From an uncultured Chitinophagaceae bacterium (GTDB taxonomy: Bacteria > Bacteroidota > Bacteroidia > Chitinophagales > Chitinophagaceae): a stretch of 10,811 nt of DNA. The DNA lies in contig CAKSVK010000123.1 in the NCBI GenBank assembly GCA_934502905.1, positions 1 to 10,811 of the forward strand. Reading direction: 5' to 3'. The notes below the pieces were generated by a model. The model saw only the letters and a program-made list of their open reading frames with translations, was not told the DNA's origin and did not search any database. The position numbers and the translations under genes are program-made. Below, in pieces: positions 1-7,295 of this stretch; the stretch's first letter is position 1, and each line of letters opens with the position of its first letter.

Positions 1-1
1 A

Positions 2-463
2 GTCTGGATAGCCCGCTATATCAACATCTTTTTATGGCTGCCTGTAGCCAACATATTCGGAAGCATTATAGGAAAGATACAGGAGAAGATGCTGGAGCTG
101 GACATATCACAAGTACAGGATTACGGGGACACATTTTTCAGCAGAACAGATGTGGCATATCTGGTCTTTATGATCATTGGCATAGTCGGATATTTTACCG
201 TACCCTCCGTAGCGAATTACATCGTTCATGCCGGTGGTGGCGGCGCATTAGGCCATAAAGTCACCAGCCTTTTCAGCAGTTCTTCCAGAACAGTAGTAAA
301 TACTGCATCAGCCGGGGCGGGCATGGCCGTGGATGCTATGGGCAATGCGGCAAACCGTATGTCGCAGAGCATGGCAAGTAGCGGTACTTCTAATCCTTAT
401 TTCGGTGACGGCAGTAGTGGTGGATCTGGTTATATGAACGACAAGCTAAAAGGCAATTCATAA
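2..463 (+). CDS. traJ: Conjugative transposon protein TraJ, C-terminal part (5' end outside window)
   Basis: The reading frame is open from base 2, so the start lies upstream; 153 residues are visible. TraJ is a polytopic inner-membrane protein of the Bacteroidota conjugation apparatus, in a VirB6-like position. The visible part has a hydrophobic segment at about residues 3-24 and a second at about 51-75 (containing YLVFMIIGIVGYF). A Gly/Ser/Ala-rich, low-complexity tail follows (VHAGGGGALGHKV, then many Ser and Met), which matches the usual TraJ ending as I remember it. traK begins 18 bases after the stop, so the genes are presumably co-transcribed. An internal ATG at 89 is in frame but falls inside conserved sequence and is not a start. 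Identification rests on tail style plus gene order. Confidence 0.88.
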   Translation, partial: VWIARYINIFLWLPVANIFGSIIGKIQEKMLELDISQVQDYGDTFFSRTDVAYLVFMIIGIVGYFTVPSVANYIVHAGGGGALGHKVTSLFSSSSRTVVNTASAGAGMAVDAMGNAANRMSQSMASSGTSNPYFGDGSSGGSGYMNDKLKGNS

Positions 464-470
464 TAATACA

Positions 471-477
471 AAGGAGG
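471..477 (+). promoter_or_regulatory. Strong ribosome binding site of traK
   Basis: AAGGAGG lies 4 bases before the traK ATG at 482. It is a good match to the anti-Shine-Dalgarno of 16S rRNA and fixes the start. Most other genes in this window lack such a site, as is usual in Bacteroidota, so the strong site may raise TraK translation relative to its neighbours (inference). Confidence 0.75.
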
Positions 478-481
478 ATAT

Positions 482-1105
482 ATGTTCACAAAAATGAAAA
501 ACGTTGATACAGCTTTCCGGCACATCAGGAGTTTTACCCTGGTAGTAATTATAGGCTGCGTACTGATATGCTGTTTTGCATTATATAAAAGTTTCAGCCT
601 TGTATCGCAGATGCAAAGCAAAATATACATTCTCGCTAACGGCAAAGCACTGGAAGCCTACGCATCGGAACGGAAAGACAACATACCTGTTGAAGCAAGA
701 GATCACGTGACAACTTTTCACAAAATGTTCTTTACGCTTGATCCTGACGATAAAGCCATCACAGCAAATATTACTAAAGCTCTGTACCTCGCTGATGGAA
801 GTGCGAAACGTGCCTACGACGACTTGAAAGAGAACGGCTACTATGCGGGACTTATATCGGGCAACGTCAATCAAACCATTATCGTGGATAGCGTAGCTGT
901 AGATATAAATGAATACCCATACAGGTTCCGTTGCTACGCTACACAAAGCATTATACGCCCTACGAGCATAACAACCCGAAGTCTTGTTACGGAGGGTGGG
1001 TTAAGAAACGTGTCACGAAGTGACAATAACCCACATGGGTTCCTTATTGAGCGATGGAGTACAATTGACAATAGGGATTTAAAAACAGTAAGCAGACGCC
1101 AATAA
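482..1105 (+). CDS. traK: Conjugative transposon protein TraK
   Basis: This 207-residue protein matches the CTnDOT TraK family in size and content and sits between traJ and traL as expected. It has a short cytoplasmic N-terminus, one membrane segment at about residues 18-35 (LVVIIGCVLICCFAL), and a periplasmic domain. That layout resembles the VirB8-type assembly factors of type IV secretion systems. Recognisable parts are the segment with LANGKALEA, the middle with FFTLDPDD, and a stretch with LKENGYYAGLISGNVNQTI. The ATG at 482 is supported by the AAGGAGG just before it. traL begins 11 bases after the stop. No truncation or odd residue was seen. The VirB8 comparison is structural inference; the TraK assignment is based on family recall and synteny. 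Confidence 0.92.
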   Translation: MFTKMKNVDTAFRHIRSFTLVVIIGCVLICCFALYKSFSLVSQMQSKIYILANGKALEAYASERKDNIPVEARDHVTTFHKMFFTLDPDDKAITANITKALYLADGSAKRAYDDLKENGYYAGLISGNVNQTIIVDSVAVDINEYPYRFRCYATQSIIRPTSITTRSLVTEGGLRNVSRSDNNPHGFLIERWSTIDNRDLKTVSRRQ

Positions 1106-1116
1106 AAATCAAGATC

Positions 1117-1599
1117 ATGAAACTATTTGCTAAAAGAAAAGAAAGCAATGCCGAAGCTAAGCCCAATGCCATTTCTAAAGGCATACAGGCTGGCTACAAT
1201 CGCTTACAGGGCGGTTGGGCAAACTGGATGATGAAACGTACTGAACAATTCTCACGGCGTACATGGCTCATACTGCTTACGCTCTTTGTATTGTCCACCG
1301 GCACATACAGTGTTTATCTGGCCGTGAATGCCTTTACAGGTAAAGGTGATAATTCAATCACCATTACCCCAATCAAAAAGCCAAAGCATATTACCGAAAC
1401 AGGAGAAGCAAACGCTAATGCTGCAGAGATATCTGAAGCGGAATACAACCGCATCAAAAAGTTCAGGGTGTACATGGATAGTCTGGCACGAAGCCCTTCG
1501 GGGAAAGCACTTTATGACAGCTTAACCTACCATCGTCCGCGATTAATGGACAGTGTTCGGTTCATTGAAAACTATTATCAACAATTAAAACAGAAATAA
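1117..1599 (+). CDS. traL: Conjugative transposon protein TraL-like, single-pass membrane protein
   Basis: The 160-residue product has a basic, cytoplasmic-looking N-terminus (about 1-47), one clear membrane span at about 49-71 (LILLTLFVLSTGTYSVYLAV), and a hydrophilic C-terminal region of about 90 residues. It lies between traK and traM, where small membrane protein TraL is found in Bacteroidota conjugative transposons. It appears longer than the roughly 100-residue TraL of CTnDOT as I remember it. The extra length is in the charged N-terminus and the tail with YDSLTYHRPRLMDSVRFIE. The exact role of TraL is not established; a part in the mating-pore inner-membrane complex is inferred. The stop is 2 bases before the traM start, suggesting coupled translation. 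Confidence 0.82.
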   Translation: MKLFAKRKESNAEAKPNAISKGIQAGYNRLQGGWANWMMKRTEQFSRRTWLILLTLFVLSTGTYSVYLAVNAFTGKGDNSITITPIKKPKHITETGEANANAAEISEAEYNRIKKFRVYMDSLARSPSGKALYDSLTYHRPRLMDSVRFIENYYQQLKQK

Positions 1600-1601
1600 A
1601 A

Positions 1602-2909
1602 ATGGAAAAGCAAGTAAAAACTCCGAAAGAGATCAGACAGCGCAGGTTCTTATTGGTGTTACCACTTCTCGCACTGCCTTTTATGACAATGATTTTTTGG
1701 GCACTTGGCGGTGGTAAAGTCGAAAAGGTAGAAGCCCAGGCATCGGCAAAAAAGGGATTTAATATTAATCTGCCTGATGCCAATCTCAAAGATGACAAGC
1801 CAATGGACAAAATGAGTTATTACAATCAGGCTCAACTGGATTCTATCAAATTTCTTGAACTGGTTAAGAATGATCCCAACTACAAGAACATTGGATTAAC
1901 AGATACGGATGAATACCTGTCAGGGAAAGAAGACGCATTTCAACTCCCTGCCGATGAAAGAGGGCTGAACACTTCTCTTTACGGTGGCCGTGGGGGTAAT
2001 GATCCCCATACGGACAAGATATATCGAAAGCTGGCAGAGCTTGACAGGGAGATGAGCAAGCCTGTACCTGCTTCTAAGGAAGATGAACCTTATGATATGT
2101 ATCAACGCACTCCCGGCAGAGGTAGCAATAATGCAACCGTTAATTCATCAGACGTGGACAGGCTGGAGCAAATGATGAACATGATGAATCAACCTGCTGG
2201 CGAAGATCCCGAAATGAAGCAACTGAATGGAATGCTGGAGAAGATACTTGATGTGCAATATCCTGAACGTGTACAGGAAAAACTGAAGCAGACTTCCCAG
2301 GCAAACAAAGGGCAGGTATTCGCAGTATCGTCACACACAAAAGAAAACAACATCACATTGCTCAACGCCGAACTGTCTGCGGGTGGTACAACAAATGGCT
2401 TCTATTCGCTCACCGGCGCAACGGCTATCGAAGATTCACAGAACGCCATACAAGCGGTCATCCACGAAACGCAGACCATCGTTGATGGTTCCACCGTCAA
2501 ATTGCGATTGGTAAATGATGTATTCATTAACGGGGTTCGTATTCCTAAAGACAACTTCATATATGGTATCGCTTCACTCCGTGGTGAAAGATTAAGTATC
2601 AAGATTACCAGTGTGCGGTATAATAATTCATTGTTTCCAGTTGAATTAGCAGTGTACGATATGGACGGACTGGATGGCATTTACATTCCCGGAGCGATTA
2701 CCAGGGATGTTGCAAAGCAGTCCGCAGACCGGTCCATGCAAACCATCGGCTTGACTTCACTTGACCCTTCGTGGGGAGCGCAGGCTGCAAGCGCAGGTAT
2801 AGAAGCTGCAAAGAATTTGTTCAGCAAAAAAGTCAAGCTGATTAAAGTAACTGTAAAAGCAGGCTACCAAGTGCTTTTACGTGACGAAAAGCAAAAACAA
2901 TCCAACTAA
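1602..2909 (+). CDS. traM: Conjugative transposon protein TraM (VirB10-like)
   Basis: This 435-residue protein has the TraM layout: a short basic N-terminus, one membrane span at about 15-36 (FLLVLPLLALPFMTMIFWAL), and a variable, hydrophilic periplasmic linker to about residue 235. A conserved C-terminal domain follows to about 430, with VFAVSSHTKENN, GVRIPKDNFIYGI and the ending KAGYQVLLRD, which I recognise from the Transposon_TraM family. Single-pass anchor plus long linker plus C-terminal beta domain parallels VirB10, which bridges inner and outer membranes in type IV secretion. The gene starts 2 bases after traL ends and lacks a Shine-Dalgarno, so translation may depend on traL. traN follows after 29 bases. 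Confidence 0.93.
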   Translation: MEKQVKTPKEIRQRRFLLVLPLLALPFMTMIFWALGGGKVEKVEAQASAKKGFNINLPDANLKDDKPMDKMSYYNQAQLDSIKFLELVKNDPNYKNIGLTDTDEYLSGKEDAFQLPADERGLNTSLYGGRGGNDPHTDKIYRKLAELDREMSKPVPASKEDEPYDMYQRTPGRGSNNATVNSSDVDRLEQMMNMMNQPAGEDPEMKQLNGMLEKILDVQYPERVQEKLKQTSQANKGQVFAVSSHTKENNITLLNAELSAGGTTNGFYSLTGATAIEDSQNAIQAVIHETQTIVDGSTVKLRLVNDVFINGVRIPKDNFIYGIASLRGERLSIKITSVRYNNSLFPVELAVYDMDGLDGIYIPGAITRDVAKQSADRSMQTIGLTSLDPSWGAQAASAGIEAAKNLFSKKVKLIKVTVKAGYQVLLRDEKQKQSN

Positions 2910-2938
2910 ATATTTCAATCACTTAAAAATTCCAAAAG

Positions 2939-3781
2939 ATGAAAAAGATCAGTGCAGTAATGGTAATGGGAATTTTCCTGCTTATTACAACTTTCAAAGC
3001 GCAGGCGCAAACAAATTCGACCTGGCAAACAAAAGCAATTGAATCGTATCATGTGGCAATTGCTTTCTCAAAAACAACCAACATTATCTTTCCCTATTCT
3101 ATTGTCAGTGTAGATATAGGAAGCAGGGATGTGTTGGCTCAAAAAGCAAAGGGAGTGGAAAATATCTTGCAGATAAAAGCCGCAAAGGATAGCTTTCCTC
3201 AAACCAATATCAGCATCATTACTGCTGACGGTAAGCTCACATCCTTTCTGGTTGATTATGCCGAACAACCTACTATACTCAATATTTCATTAGCGGGTCT
3301 GACAAAGCAAAACACCATCTCTATTCCTTCAGAAAGTATCAACCAGGAACAAATGGAGAATTACGCTTCAATGGCTTTTGAATCGAGGGAAAAGATACGG
3401 GGTATAAAGGATGAAACTTTCGGGATTCGTCTTAAACTGAACGGCCTGTTTATTCATGATGATATTATGTTGATGCGCTTCAATATTGCCAATGAAACCA
3501 ATATCAACTATGATATTGACCAGTTCAGGCTTTACATCCGTGACCAAAAGAAAAGCAAAAGAACTGCTACGCAGGAGATAGAAATAGTACCCGTACTTGT
3601 ACATAACAATACGACCAAAGTAATCGGGCAGTCAGATACTACCCTCGTTTTTATTGTACCAAAATTTACTATTCCTGATAAGAAGTACCTCGCCGTTCAA
3701 ATGATGGAGAAGAACGGCGGCAGGCATCTGGAACTGCATATAAAGAACAAGAAAATTGTAAAGGCAGCTCCGATTAATTAA
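2939..3781 (+). CDS. traN: Conjugative transposon protein TraN (VirB9-like, secreted)
   Basis: The 280-residue product begins with a Sec signal peptide (MKK, hydrophobic VMVMGIFLLITTF, probable cleavage after AQA near residue 23). The mature part resembles the conjugative transposon TraN family (DUF4138-type), including the early motif TTNIIFPYSIVSVDIGS and the later AVQMMEKNGGRHLELHI. TraN occupies the VirB9 place: a periplasmic or outer-membrane-associated partner of TraM. Length and order after traM are normal. In CTnDOT traO, traP and traQ come next; here they are absent from the window and an accessory block begins 66 bases later. That 66-base gap shows no clear promoter or terminator. 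Confidence 0.93.
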   Translation: MKKISAVMVMGIFLLITTFKAQAQTNSTWQTKAIESYHVAIAFSKTTNIIFPYSIVSVDIGSRDVLAQKAKGVENILQIKAAKDSFPQTNISIITADGKLTSFLVDYAEQPTILNISLAGLTKQNTISIPSESINQEQMENYASMAFESREKIRGIKDETFGIRLKLNGLFIHDDIMLMRFNIANETNINYDIDQFRLYIRDQKKSKRTATQEIEIVPVLVHNNTTKVIGQSDTTLVFIVPKFTIPDKKYLAVQMMEKNGGRHLELHIKNKKIVKAAPIN

Positions 3782-3847
3782 ACCTGAACGCTCTATTGAA
3801 ACTGATCTATTCTATTTCATTTATTCGTTTCCGCTAAAAGATCTGTT

Positions 3848-5005
3848 ATGAAAATAAAGAAAGACGACTACAAGGATATTCTTGAATACCTGACTAAAAA
3901 ACGTTGGGAAGGTGAGGAATTTGTCGCCTTTCTCGATGATGTTTCTCCCGTAACTAAAGAAGAGCTATTCACATTCTCCACAGAATATGATGTTAGGGAG
4001 TTCTGCTACGAAATGTCAACCGACATAGACTTTTACAACTTTCTGGCAATACGGTCGGCATATAAGACAATGCAGGAAGCTGCCGAGAACAGCAAACTAA
4101 TGATTGAAAGGGAGGGCATCATTGACGTGTCCCTGATGGTAGCGGTTCGTTACGAAAGATTAGAAAGAGAACAATTAAATAACAATCAAAATTCAGAAGT
4201 CATGAATCAGAAAAATTTTGAATACCTGCGTGACCAGGTAAAGTACACCGGGTTCGGTGAAGGGTTGGAAAATGACCTGAAGCAAAAAATTCAGGAAGGA
4301 AACCCGGAGTTTAAATTGGCCTATGAAACGAAGTATGGCAACGATACTGTAAACGCTACATTGAATTTCAGCCAATCGAAGCAAAGCGATATGTATTTCT
4401 TTAATTCCTATCAGGTGAATGTGCCAAAGGAAAATAGCTCTGAAACAATGGAGCAAACCTTCTACATCAACAAAGGCAACAACATTACCCTGAAGGAAGG
4501 CTATAACCTGATGGAAGGAAGGTCAGTGAATAAAGACCTCACCAATAAAGAAGGACAGGTGTACAACGCCTGGGTACAGATGGACTTTAAACAAAGTGAT
4601 AACAACGGCAATTTCAAGCTGAAGCACTATCATGAAAATTACGGCTACGATTTGGAAGCGGTTTTATCCAAGCATCCGATCAGGGAATTAGGTAACGAGG
4701 AATACAAATCCAATCTGATGGATTCCCTTAAAAAAGGAAACCTGCAATCTGCCACGTTTCAGGTCAACGGTGCGGAGCAAAAACAATACATCGAAGCTAA
4801 CCCTCAATTCAAGACAATCAACATATATGATAGCAGTATGCAAAGGGTGGATAACAGACAGGCGAAAAAAGAACAGCAGTCTGAAGGTGAAAGCCAGTCA
4901 ACTAAACAAGACGGTAAAAAGGAAAGGCAGACACCTGCTGAAGATGATGGCCCTGAGATACCGAAGGCATCTAAGAAAAGGAAAAAGAACCAAAGCATCA
5001 GCTAA
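3848..5005 (+). CDS. DUF3945-like element protein with an extra N-terminal domain
   Basis: The 385-residue protein has three visible parts. Residues 1-110 are an acidic, helix-rich domain (EEFVAFLDDV, EFCYEMSTDIDFY) that I do not recognise. Residues 119-335 are a core that I associate with DUF3945-type proteins of Bacteroidota conjugative elements; landmarks are KYTGFGEGL, DMYFFNSYQV, NNGNFKLKHYHENYGYDL and YIEANPQFKTINIYD. Residues 336-385 are a charged tail rich in Lys, Glu and Gln, ending KKRKKNQSIS. No signal peptide or membrane span is seen, so it is presumably cytoplasmic. The core recurs in the gene at 5865-6914. An in-frame ATG at 4202 begins exactly at the core, so the N-terminal domain may be a fusion or a second translation start may exist. 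Molecular function is unknown; a role in element maintenance or DNA handling is only a guess from context and the basic tail. Confidence 0.8.
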   Translation: MKIKKDDYKDILEYLTKKRWEGEEFVAFLDDVSPVTKEELFTFSTEYDVREFCYEMSTDIDFYNFLAIRSAYKTMQEAAENSKLMIEREGIIDVSLMVAVRYERLEREQLNNNQNSEVMNQKNFEYLRDQVKYTGFGEGLENDLKQKIQEGNPEFKLAYETKYGNDTVNATLNFSQSKQSDMYFFNSYQVNVPKENSSETMEQTFYINKGNNITLKEGYNLMEGRSVNKDLTNKEGQVYNAWVQMDFKQSDNNGNFKLKHYHENYGYDLEAVLSKHPIRELGNEEYKSNLMDSLKKGNLQSATFQVNGAEQKQYIEANPQFKTINIYDSSMQRVDNRQAKKEQQSEGESQSTKQDGKKERQTPAEDDGPEIPKASKKRKKNQSIS

Positions 5006-5093
5006 ACACTAAGTAGCCCCGGCCATCATAAATAGTCGTGAAGTTGAAATGGTGAAAAGGAAACTATTTATAACGTAAAAAAAAGATTGAAAA

Positions 5094-5843
5094 ATGAGAA
5101 GTCAAATATTAATGCTGCTGGTATTTATAATAAGCCTTTCAGCATGTACGAAAGATAATGAAGCTGTAATAGCAGAAGGCGAAAATAAAATTGCGCAGTT
5201 AAGATCAGCACCTGGCGAAGCAGGTCCTGAAAACCCGGAAAATGCCTACGATAGCATAGGCTATTGGCATAATCAGATCGTGGCATACGTGCAGAACTGC
5301 AAGCCAGTTACAGACACACCTAATGTAGAGATGTCAACGCAATGTGTACTTCGCTTTTGCAGGGAAATGGAACGTATTGAGCCGCCTCTATCATTTTTCT
5401 CAACAGTAAACCAGACGGTAAGGCAAAGCAACGAAAGCATCGAAACGCTTATAGCTAATTGTCCTTATGAAGAACCAGTAAAGGCCGCCCTGGATTCGCT
5501 GGTGCAATTGATCAAACGACTTTCGGATAGCAATGGTCCCTATCCGGTGATTAAAGCCATGATTGTGGACTTTGAGAGCAGGGTAATGCAAAACAACCTG
5601 TTTAGTCCTGAAGGTCGTGAAATTGCCCTTAAAGCGGCATCGGTAGCACGTTACTCCATTTATTACTGGATGAATACGCTCCAGCCCCCAGCTCCGGCGG
5701 CGGCCTTTAAGTTTAAAAACATCGTTAAGTGGATTGCCGCCGTCACGAGTGATATAGGCGGCGCTATCGTGAGCGGCAGTGTGGAATACGCCGCGGATTG
5801 CAGCACCTATGCCTATGATCTGGTGACGTACAGTATGCCTTAA
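5094..5843 (+). CDS. Uncharacterised secreted lipoprotein of the conjugative element
   Basis: The 249-residue product starts with a lipoprotein signal peptide: short N-terminus, hydrophobic ILMLLVFIISLSA and a lipobox LSAC with the lipidated Cys at 18. The residues after Cys18 (TKDNE) are charged. After a Pro/Gly-rich linker (GEAGPENPEN) comes AYDSIGYWHN, which recalls the NPYDxxGxxHN start of a family of uncharacterised Bacteroidota exported proteins known to me only by appearance. Five further Cys (69, 84, 89, 123, 236) could form disulfides. Near the C-terminus is a small-residue segment (TSDIGGAIVSGSVEYA, about 219-234). It lies between two DUF3945-like genes; only 21 bases separate its stop from the next ATG. 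Candidate roles in mating-pair contact or surface exclusion are speculation. Confidence 0.72.
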   Translation: MRSQILMLLVFIISLSACTKDNEAVIAEGENKIAQLRSAPGEAGPENPENAYDSIGYWHNQIVAYVQNCKPVTDTPNVEMSTQCVLRFCREMERIEPPLSFFSTVNQTVRQSNESIETLIANCPYEEPVKAALDSLVQLIKRLSDSNGPYPVIKAMIVDFESRVMQNNLFSPEGREIALKAASVARYSIYYWMNTLQPPAPAAAFKFKNIVKWIAAVTSDIGGAIVSGSVEYAADCSTYAYDLVTYSMP

Positions 5844-5864
5844 TTGATCCATAAAAATCAGGTT

Positions 5865-6914
5865 ATGAATAACAGTCTTGTAAACAGAGTGGAAGCAGAG
5901 CTAAACCAATGGCGTTCGAGGGAGGAACGGTTTAGCAAGCTGTTTTCTTTCAGCCTTTCAAATAATAGGGCACTATTAAAAGAAAAGCTGGAGTACTACG
6001 ACCGTATTGCTGCAAAGTATAAAGGAACGCAGGATCTGGACGAGCGGTTTGCGCTCAGGGTGCTACGGCAAGAGCGCACCCGGATTGAAAAGCAGCTTTA
6101 TCCTAATCTACTGATAAGGCTGCTGCGCAGGTTATTAGTTGCACCCGTTAAGGAACAAATTGTAATAAGGCAGGATAACAGGAAAACAGAGCAAAACAGC
6201 CAGGCGTTGCACCATCAGGTGCAGTGTGCTGGCTTTCCTGACCTTTCTGCAAAAATTGATGCGCAGATGAAACTTGGGCAGCAACAATTTTCCATTCCTG
6301 TTTCCTATTACCTCAATGATAAAGAAAGGTTAGATCACCAGTTATCGTTCGCCAAAGATCAATCCGGTGCATACCAGCTTGAAGGGTATAAAACAACCTT
6401 GTATAATGAATCCAAACCGGATGAAAAACGGCAGCAATACTTTACCATGCGTAACGGTAATAATGTAAACGCCACGGAGTGCTATAATCTTTTATCCGGT
6501 CGCTGCATCCAGAGCAGCGGAACTTGGATGCAGCTTGATTTTAACGACAAAGACCCAAACGGAAATTTCCGAATCAAGCAATTCCACTCCGATTACGGCT
6601 ACGATCTTGAAAAGGCTTTGCAACAGCTTCCGTTAAAGGAATTGCTCAATAAAGGTGAAACAGATAAGCTGCAATCGGAATTAAAAAATGGAAACCGTGT
6701 GTCGGTGAGCTTTGTGAAGGATGGAAATGAACAACGCTTCTATATTGAAGCTAATCCGCAGTTTAAATCAGTAAATATTTACGATGAGCATTCCAGGAAA
6801 ATAACGCTTCATACAGCATTGGGAAATAAAACAATGGATGCCATGAAAGTGACGCATAAGGTCAATGAGCAGCAACAAAATCACGCAAAAAAGAACGGAA
6901 TGAGAATAGGGTAA
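5865..6914 (+). CDS. Second DUF3945-like element protein (paralogue of 3848-5005)
   Basis: From the ATG at 5865 the protein has 349 residues. An in-frame TTG at 5844, directly after the lipoprotein stop, could extend it by 7 residues, but the ATG is preferred; neither has a Shine-Dalgarno. Residues 1-110 are a basic, helical region (SREERFSKLF, RVLRQERTRIEKQ, LLIRLLRRLL) unlike the N-terminus of the paralogue. Residues 122-315 match the paralogue's core: CAGFPDLSAK, NGNNVNATECYNLL, DPNGNFRIKQFHSDYGYDL and YIEANPQFKSVNIYD. The tail is basic. No signal peptide is seen. The two genes are clearly diverged at DNA level, so this is not a recent duplication. Function is unknown; conservation of the core next to tra genes suggests a role in transfer or element maintenance. 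Confidence 0.78.
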   Translation: MNNSLVNRVEAELNQWRSREERFSKLFSFSLSNNRALLKEKLEYYDRIAAKYKGTQDLDERFALRVLRQERTRIEKQLYPNLLIRLLRRLLVAPVKEQIVIRQDNRKTEQNSQALHHQVQCAGFPDLSAKIDAQMKLGQQQFSIPVSYYLNDKERLDHQLSFAKDQSGAYQLEGYKTTLYNESKPDEKRQQYFTMRNGNNVNATECYNLLSGRCIQSSGTWMQLDFNDKDPNGNFRIKQFHSDYGYDLEKALQQLPLKELLNKGETDKLQSELKNGNRVSVSFVKDGNEQRFYIEANPQFKSVNIYDEHSRKITLHTALGNKTMDAMKVTHKVNEQQQNHAKKNGMRIG

Positions 6915-6929
6915 TAAAAGGCGTGAGCA

Positions 6930-7223
6930 ATGGATAGGTTGTATTACTTGTCGGATTTTTTTGAAGCCATAGGGACTGATGCCCGCATCAGCATTACTCA
7001 TATAGGCATTTATGCGGCTTTGTTACAGTATCGCATACAGAATGACTTTGCCAATCCTATCCAGGTTTTTAGTCATGAGATATTAAGCATTGCAAAATTA
7101 TCCTCTGCTATCACCTACCACAAATGCGTTAGAGAACTAAGCGAATACGGTTATATAAGGTATGAGCCGTCTTTTAATCGTATGAAGGGAAGCAAAATCT
7201 ATTTTGCTGAAAGAAGCGATTAA
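6930..7223 (+). CDS. Small winged-helix-like protein found in Bacteroidota conjugative elements
   Basis: This 97-residue protein has a predicted helix-turn-helix pattern: helix around THIGIYAALLQYRI, then NPIQVFSHEILSIAKLSSAITYHKCVREL, then a beta-wing-like GYIRYEPSFNRMKGSKIYF. The order of motifs (FSHEILSIAKLSS as scaffold and turn, TYHKCVRELSEYGYI as recognition helix) resembles wHTH replication-initiator or regulator N-termini. I recall similar short proteins recurring in conjugative transposons of this phylum. It starts 15 bases after the preceding stop and is followed by a terminator-like hairpin, so it appears to end the upstream operon. DNA binding is predicted from pattern only; target and role (regulator of transfer or excision) are unknown. 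Confidence 0.75.
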   Translation: MDRLYYLSDFFEAIGTDARISITHIGIYAALLQYRIQNDFANPIQVFSHEILSIAKLSSAITYHKCVRELSEYGYIRYEPSFNRMKGSKIYFAERSD

Positions 7224-7250
7224 AATAGAAAAGTGATTTGGAAAGTTTTG

Positions 7251-7273
7251 CAAAAGCCCGCAATGGGCTTTTG
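7251..7273 (+). terminator. Perfect 9-bp stem, probable intrinsic terminator or leader hairpin
   Basis: CAAAAGCCC at 7251-7259 and GGGCTTTTG at 7265-7273 are perfect inverted copies around the 5-base loop GCAAT. A GC block at the tip with an A tract before and a T tract after is the usual shape of a rho-independent, potentially bidirectional terminator. It lies 27 bases after the stop of the wHTH-like gene. The T tract is short and part of the stem, so termination may be partial. It ends 10 bases before the strong ribosome binding site of the next gene, so it could also act as a 5' leader structure. Confidence 0.6.
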
Positions 7274-7283
7274 TCATCTAAAA

Positions 7284-7291
7284 AGGAGGTG
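7284..7291 (+). promoter_or_regulatory. Near-consensus ribosome binding site for the 64-residue protein
   Basis: AGGAGGTG lies 4 bases before the ATG at 7296 and is almost fully complementary to the 16S rRNA 3' end. It decides the start at 7296 against an in-frame upstream ATG at 7233, whose extension would run through the hairpin at 7251-7273. Such a strong site stands out in this window, where most genes have none. Confidence 0.8.
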
Positions 7292-7295
7292 TGAG

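Noticed and set aside
581..946. 121-codon open frame on the minus strand inside traK
   Set aside because: It lies inside a well-recognised tra gene and has no family resemblance.
3782..3847. Promoter or terminator between traN and the next gene
   Set aside because: No TAnnTTTG box or stable hairpin was found in the 66 bases; read-through from the tra operon is more likely.
5400..5852. 150-codon open frame on the minus strand across the lipoprotein gene
   Set aside because: It overlaps a gene with a clear lipoprotein signal peptide in an operon; its translation is rich in His, Arg and Cys and has no recognisable domain.
5844..5864. TTG start that would extend the second DUF3945-like protein by 7 residues
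   Set aside because: The extension directly abuts the preceding stop, has no ribosome binding site, and an ATG follows at 5865; the ATG is simpler, though TTG cannot be excluded.
7233..7295. ATG at 7233 as the start of the small protein before the recombinase
   Set aside because: The added 21 residues run through the perfect hairpin at 7251-7273 and look non-conserved in style; the ATG at 7296 has a near-consensus Shine-Dalgarno.
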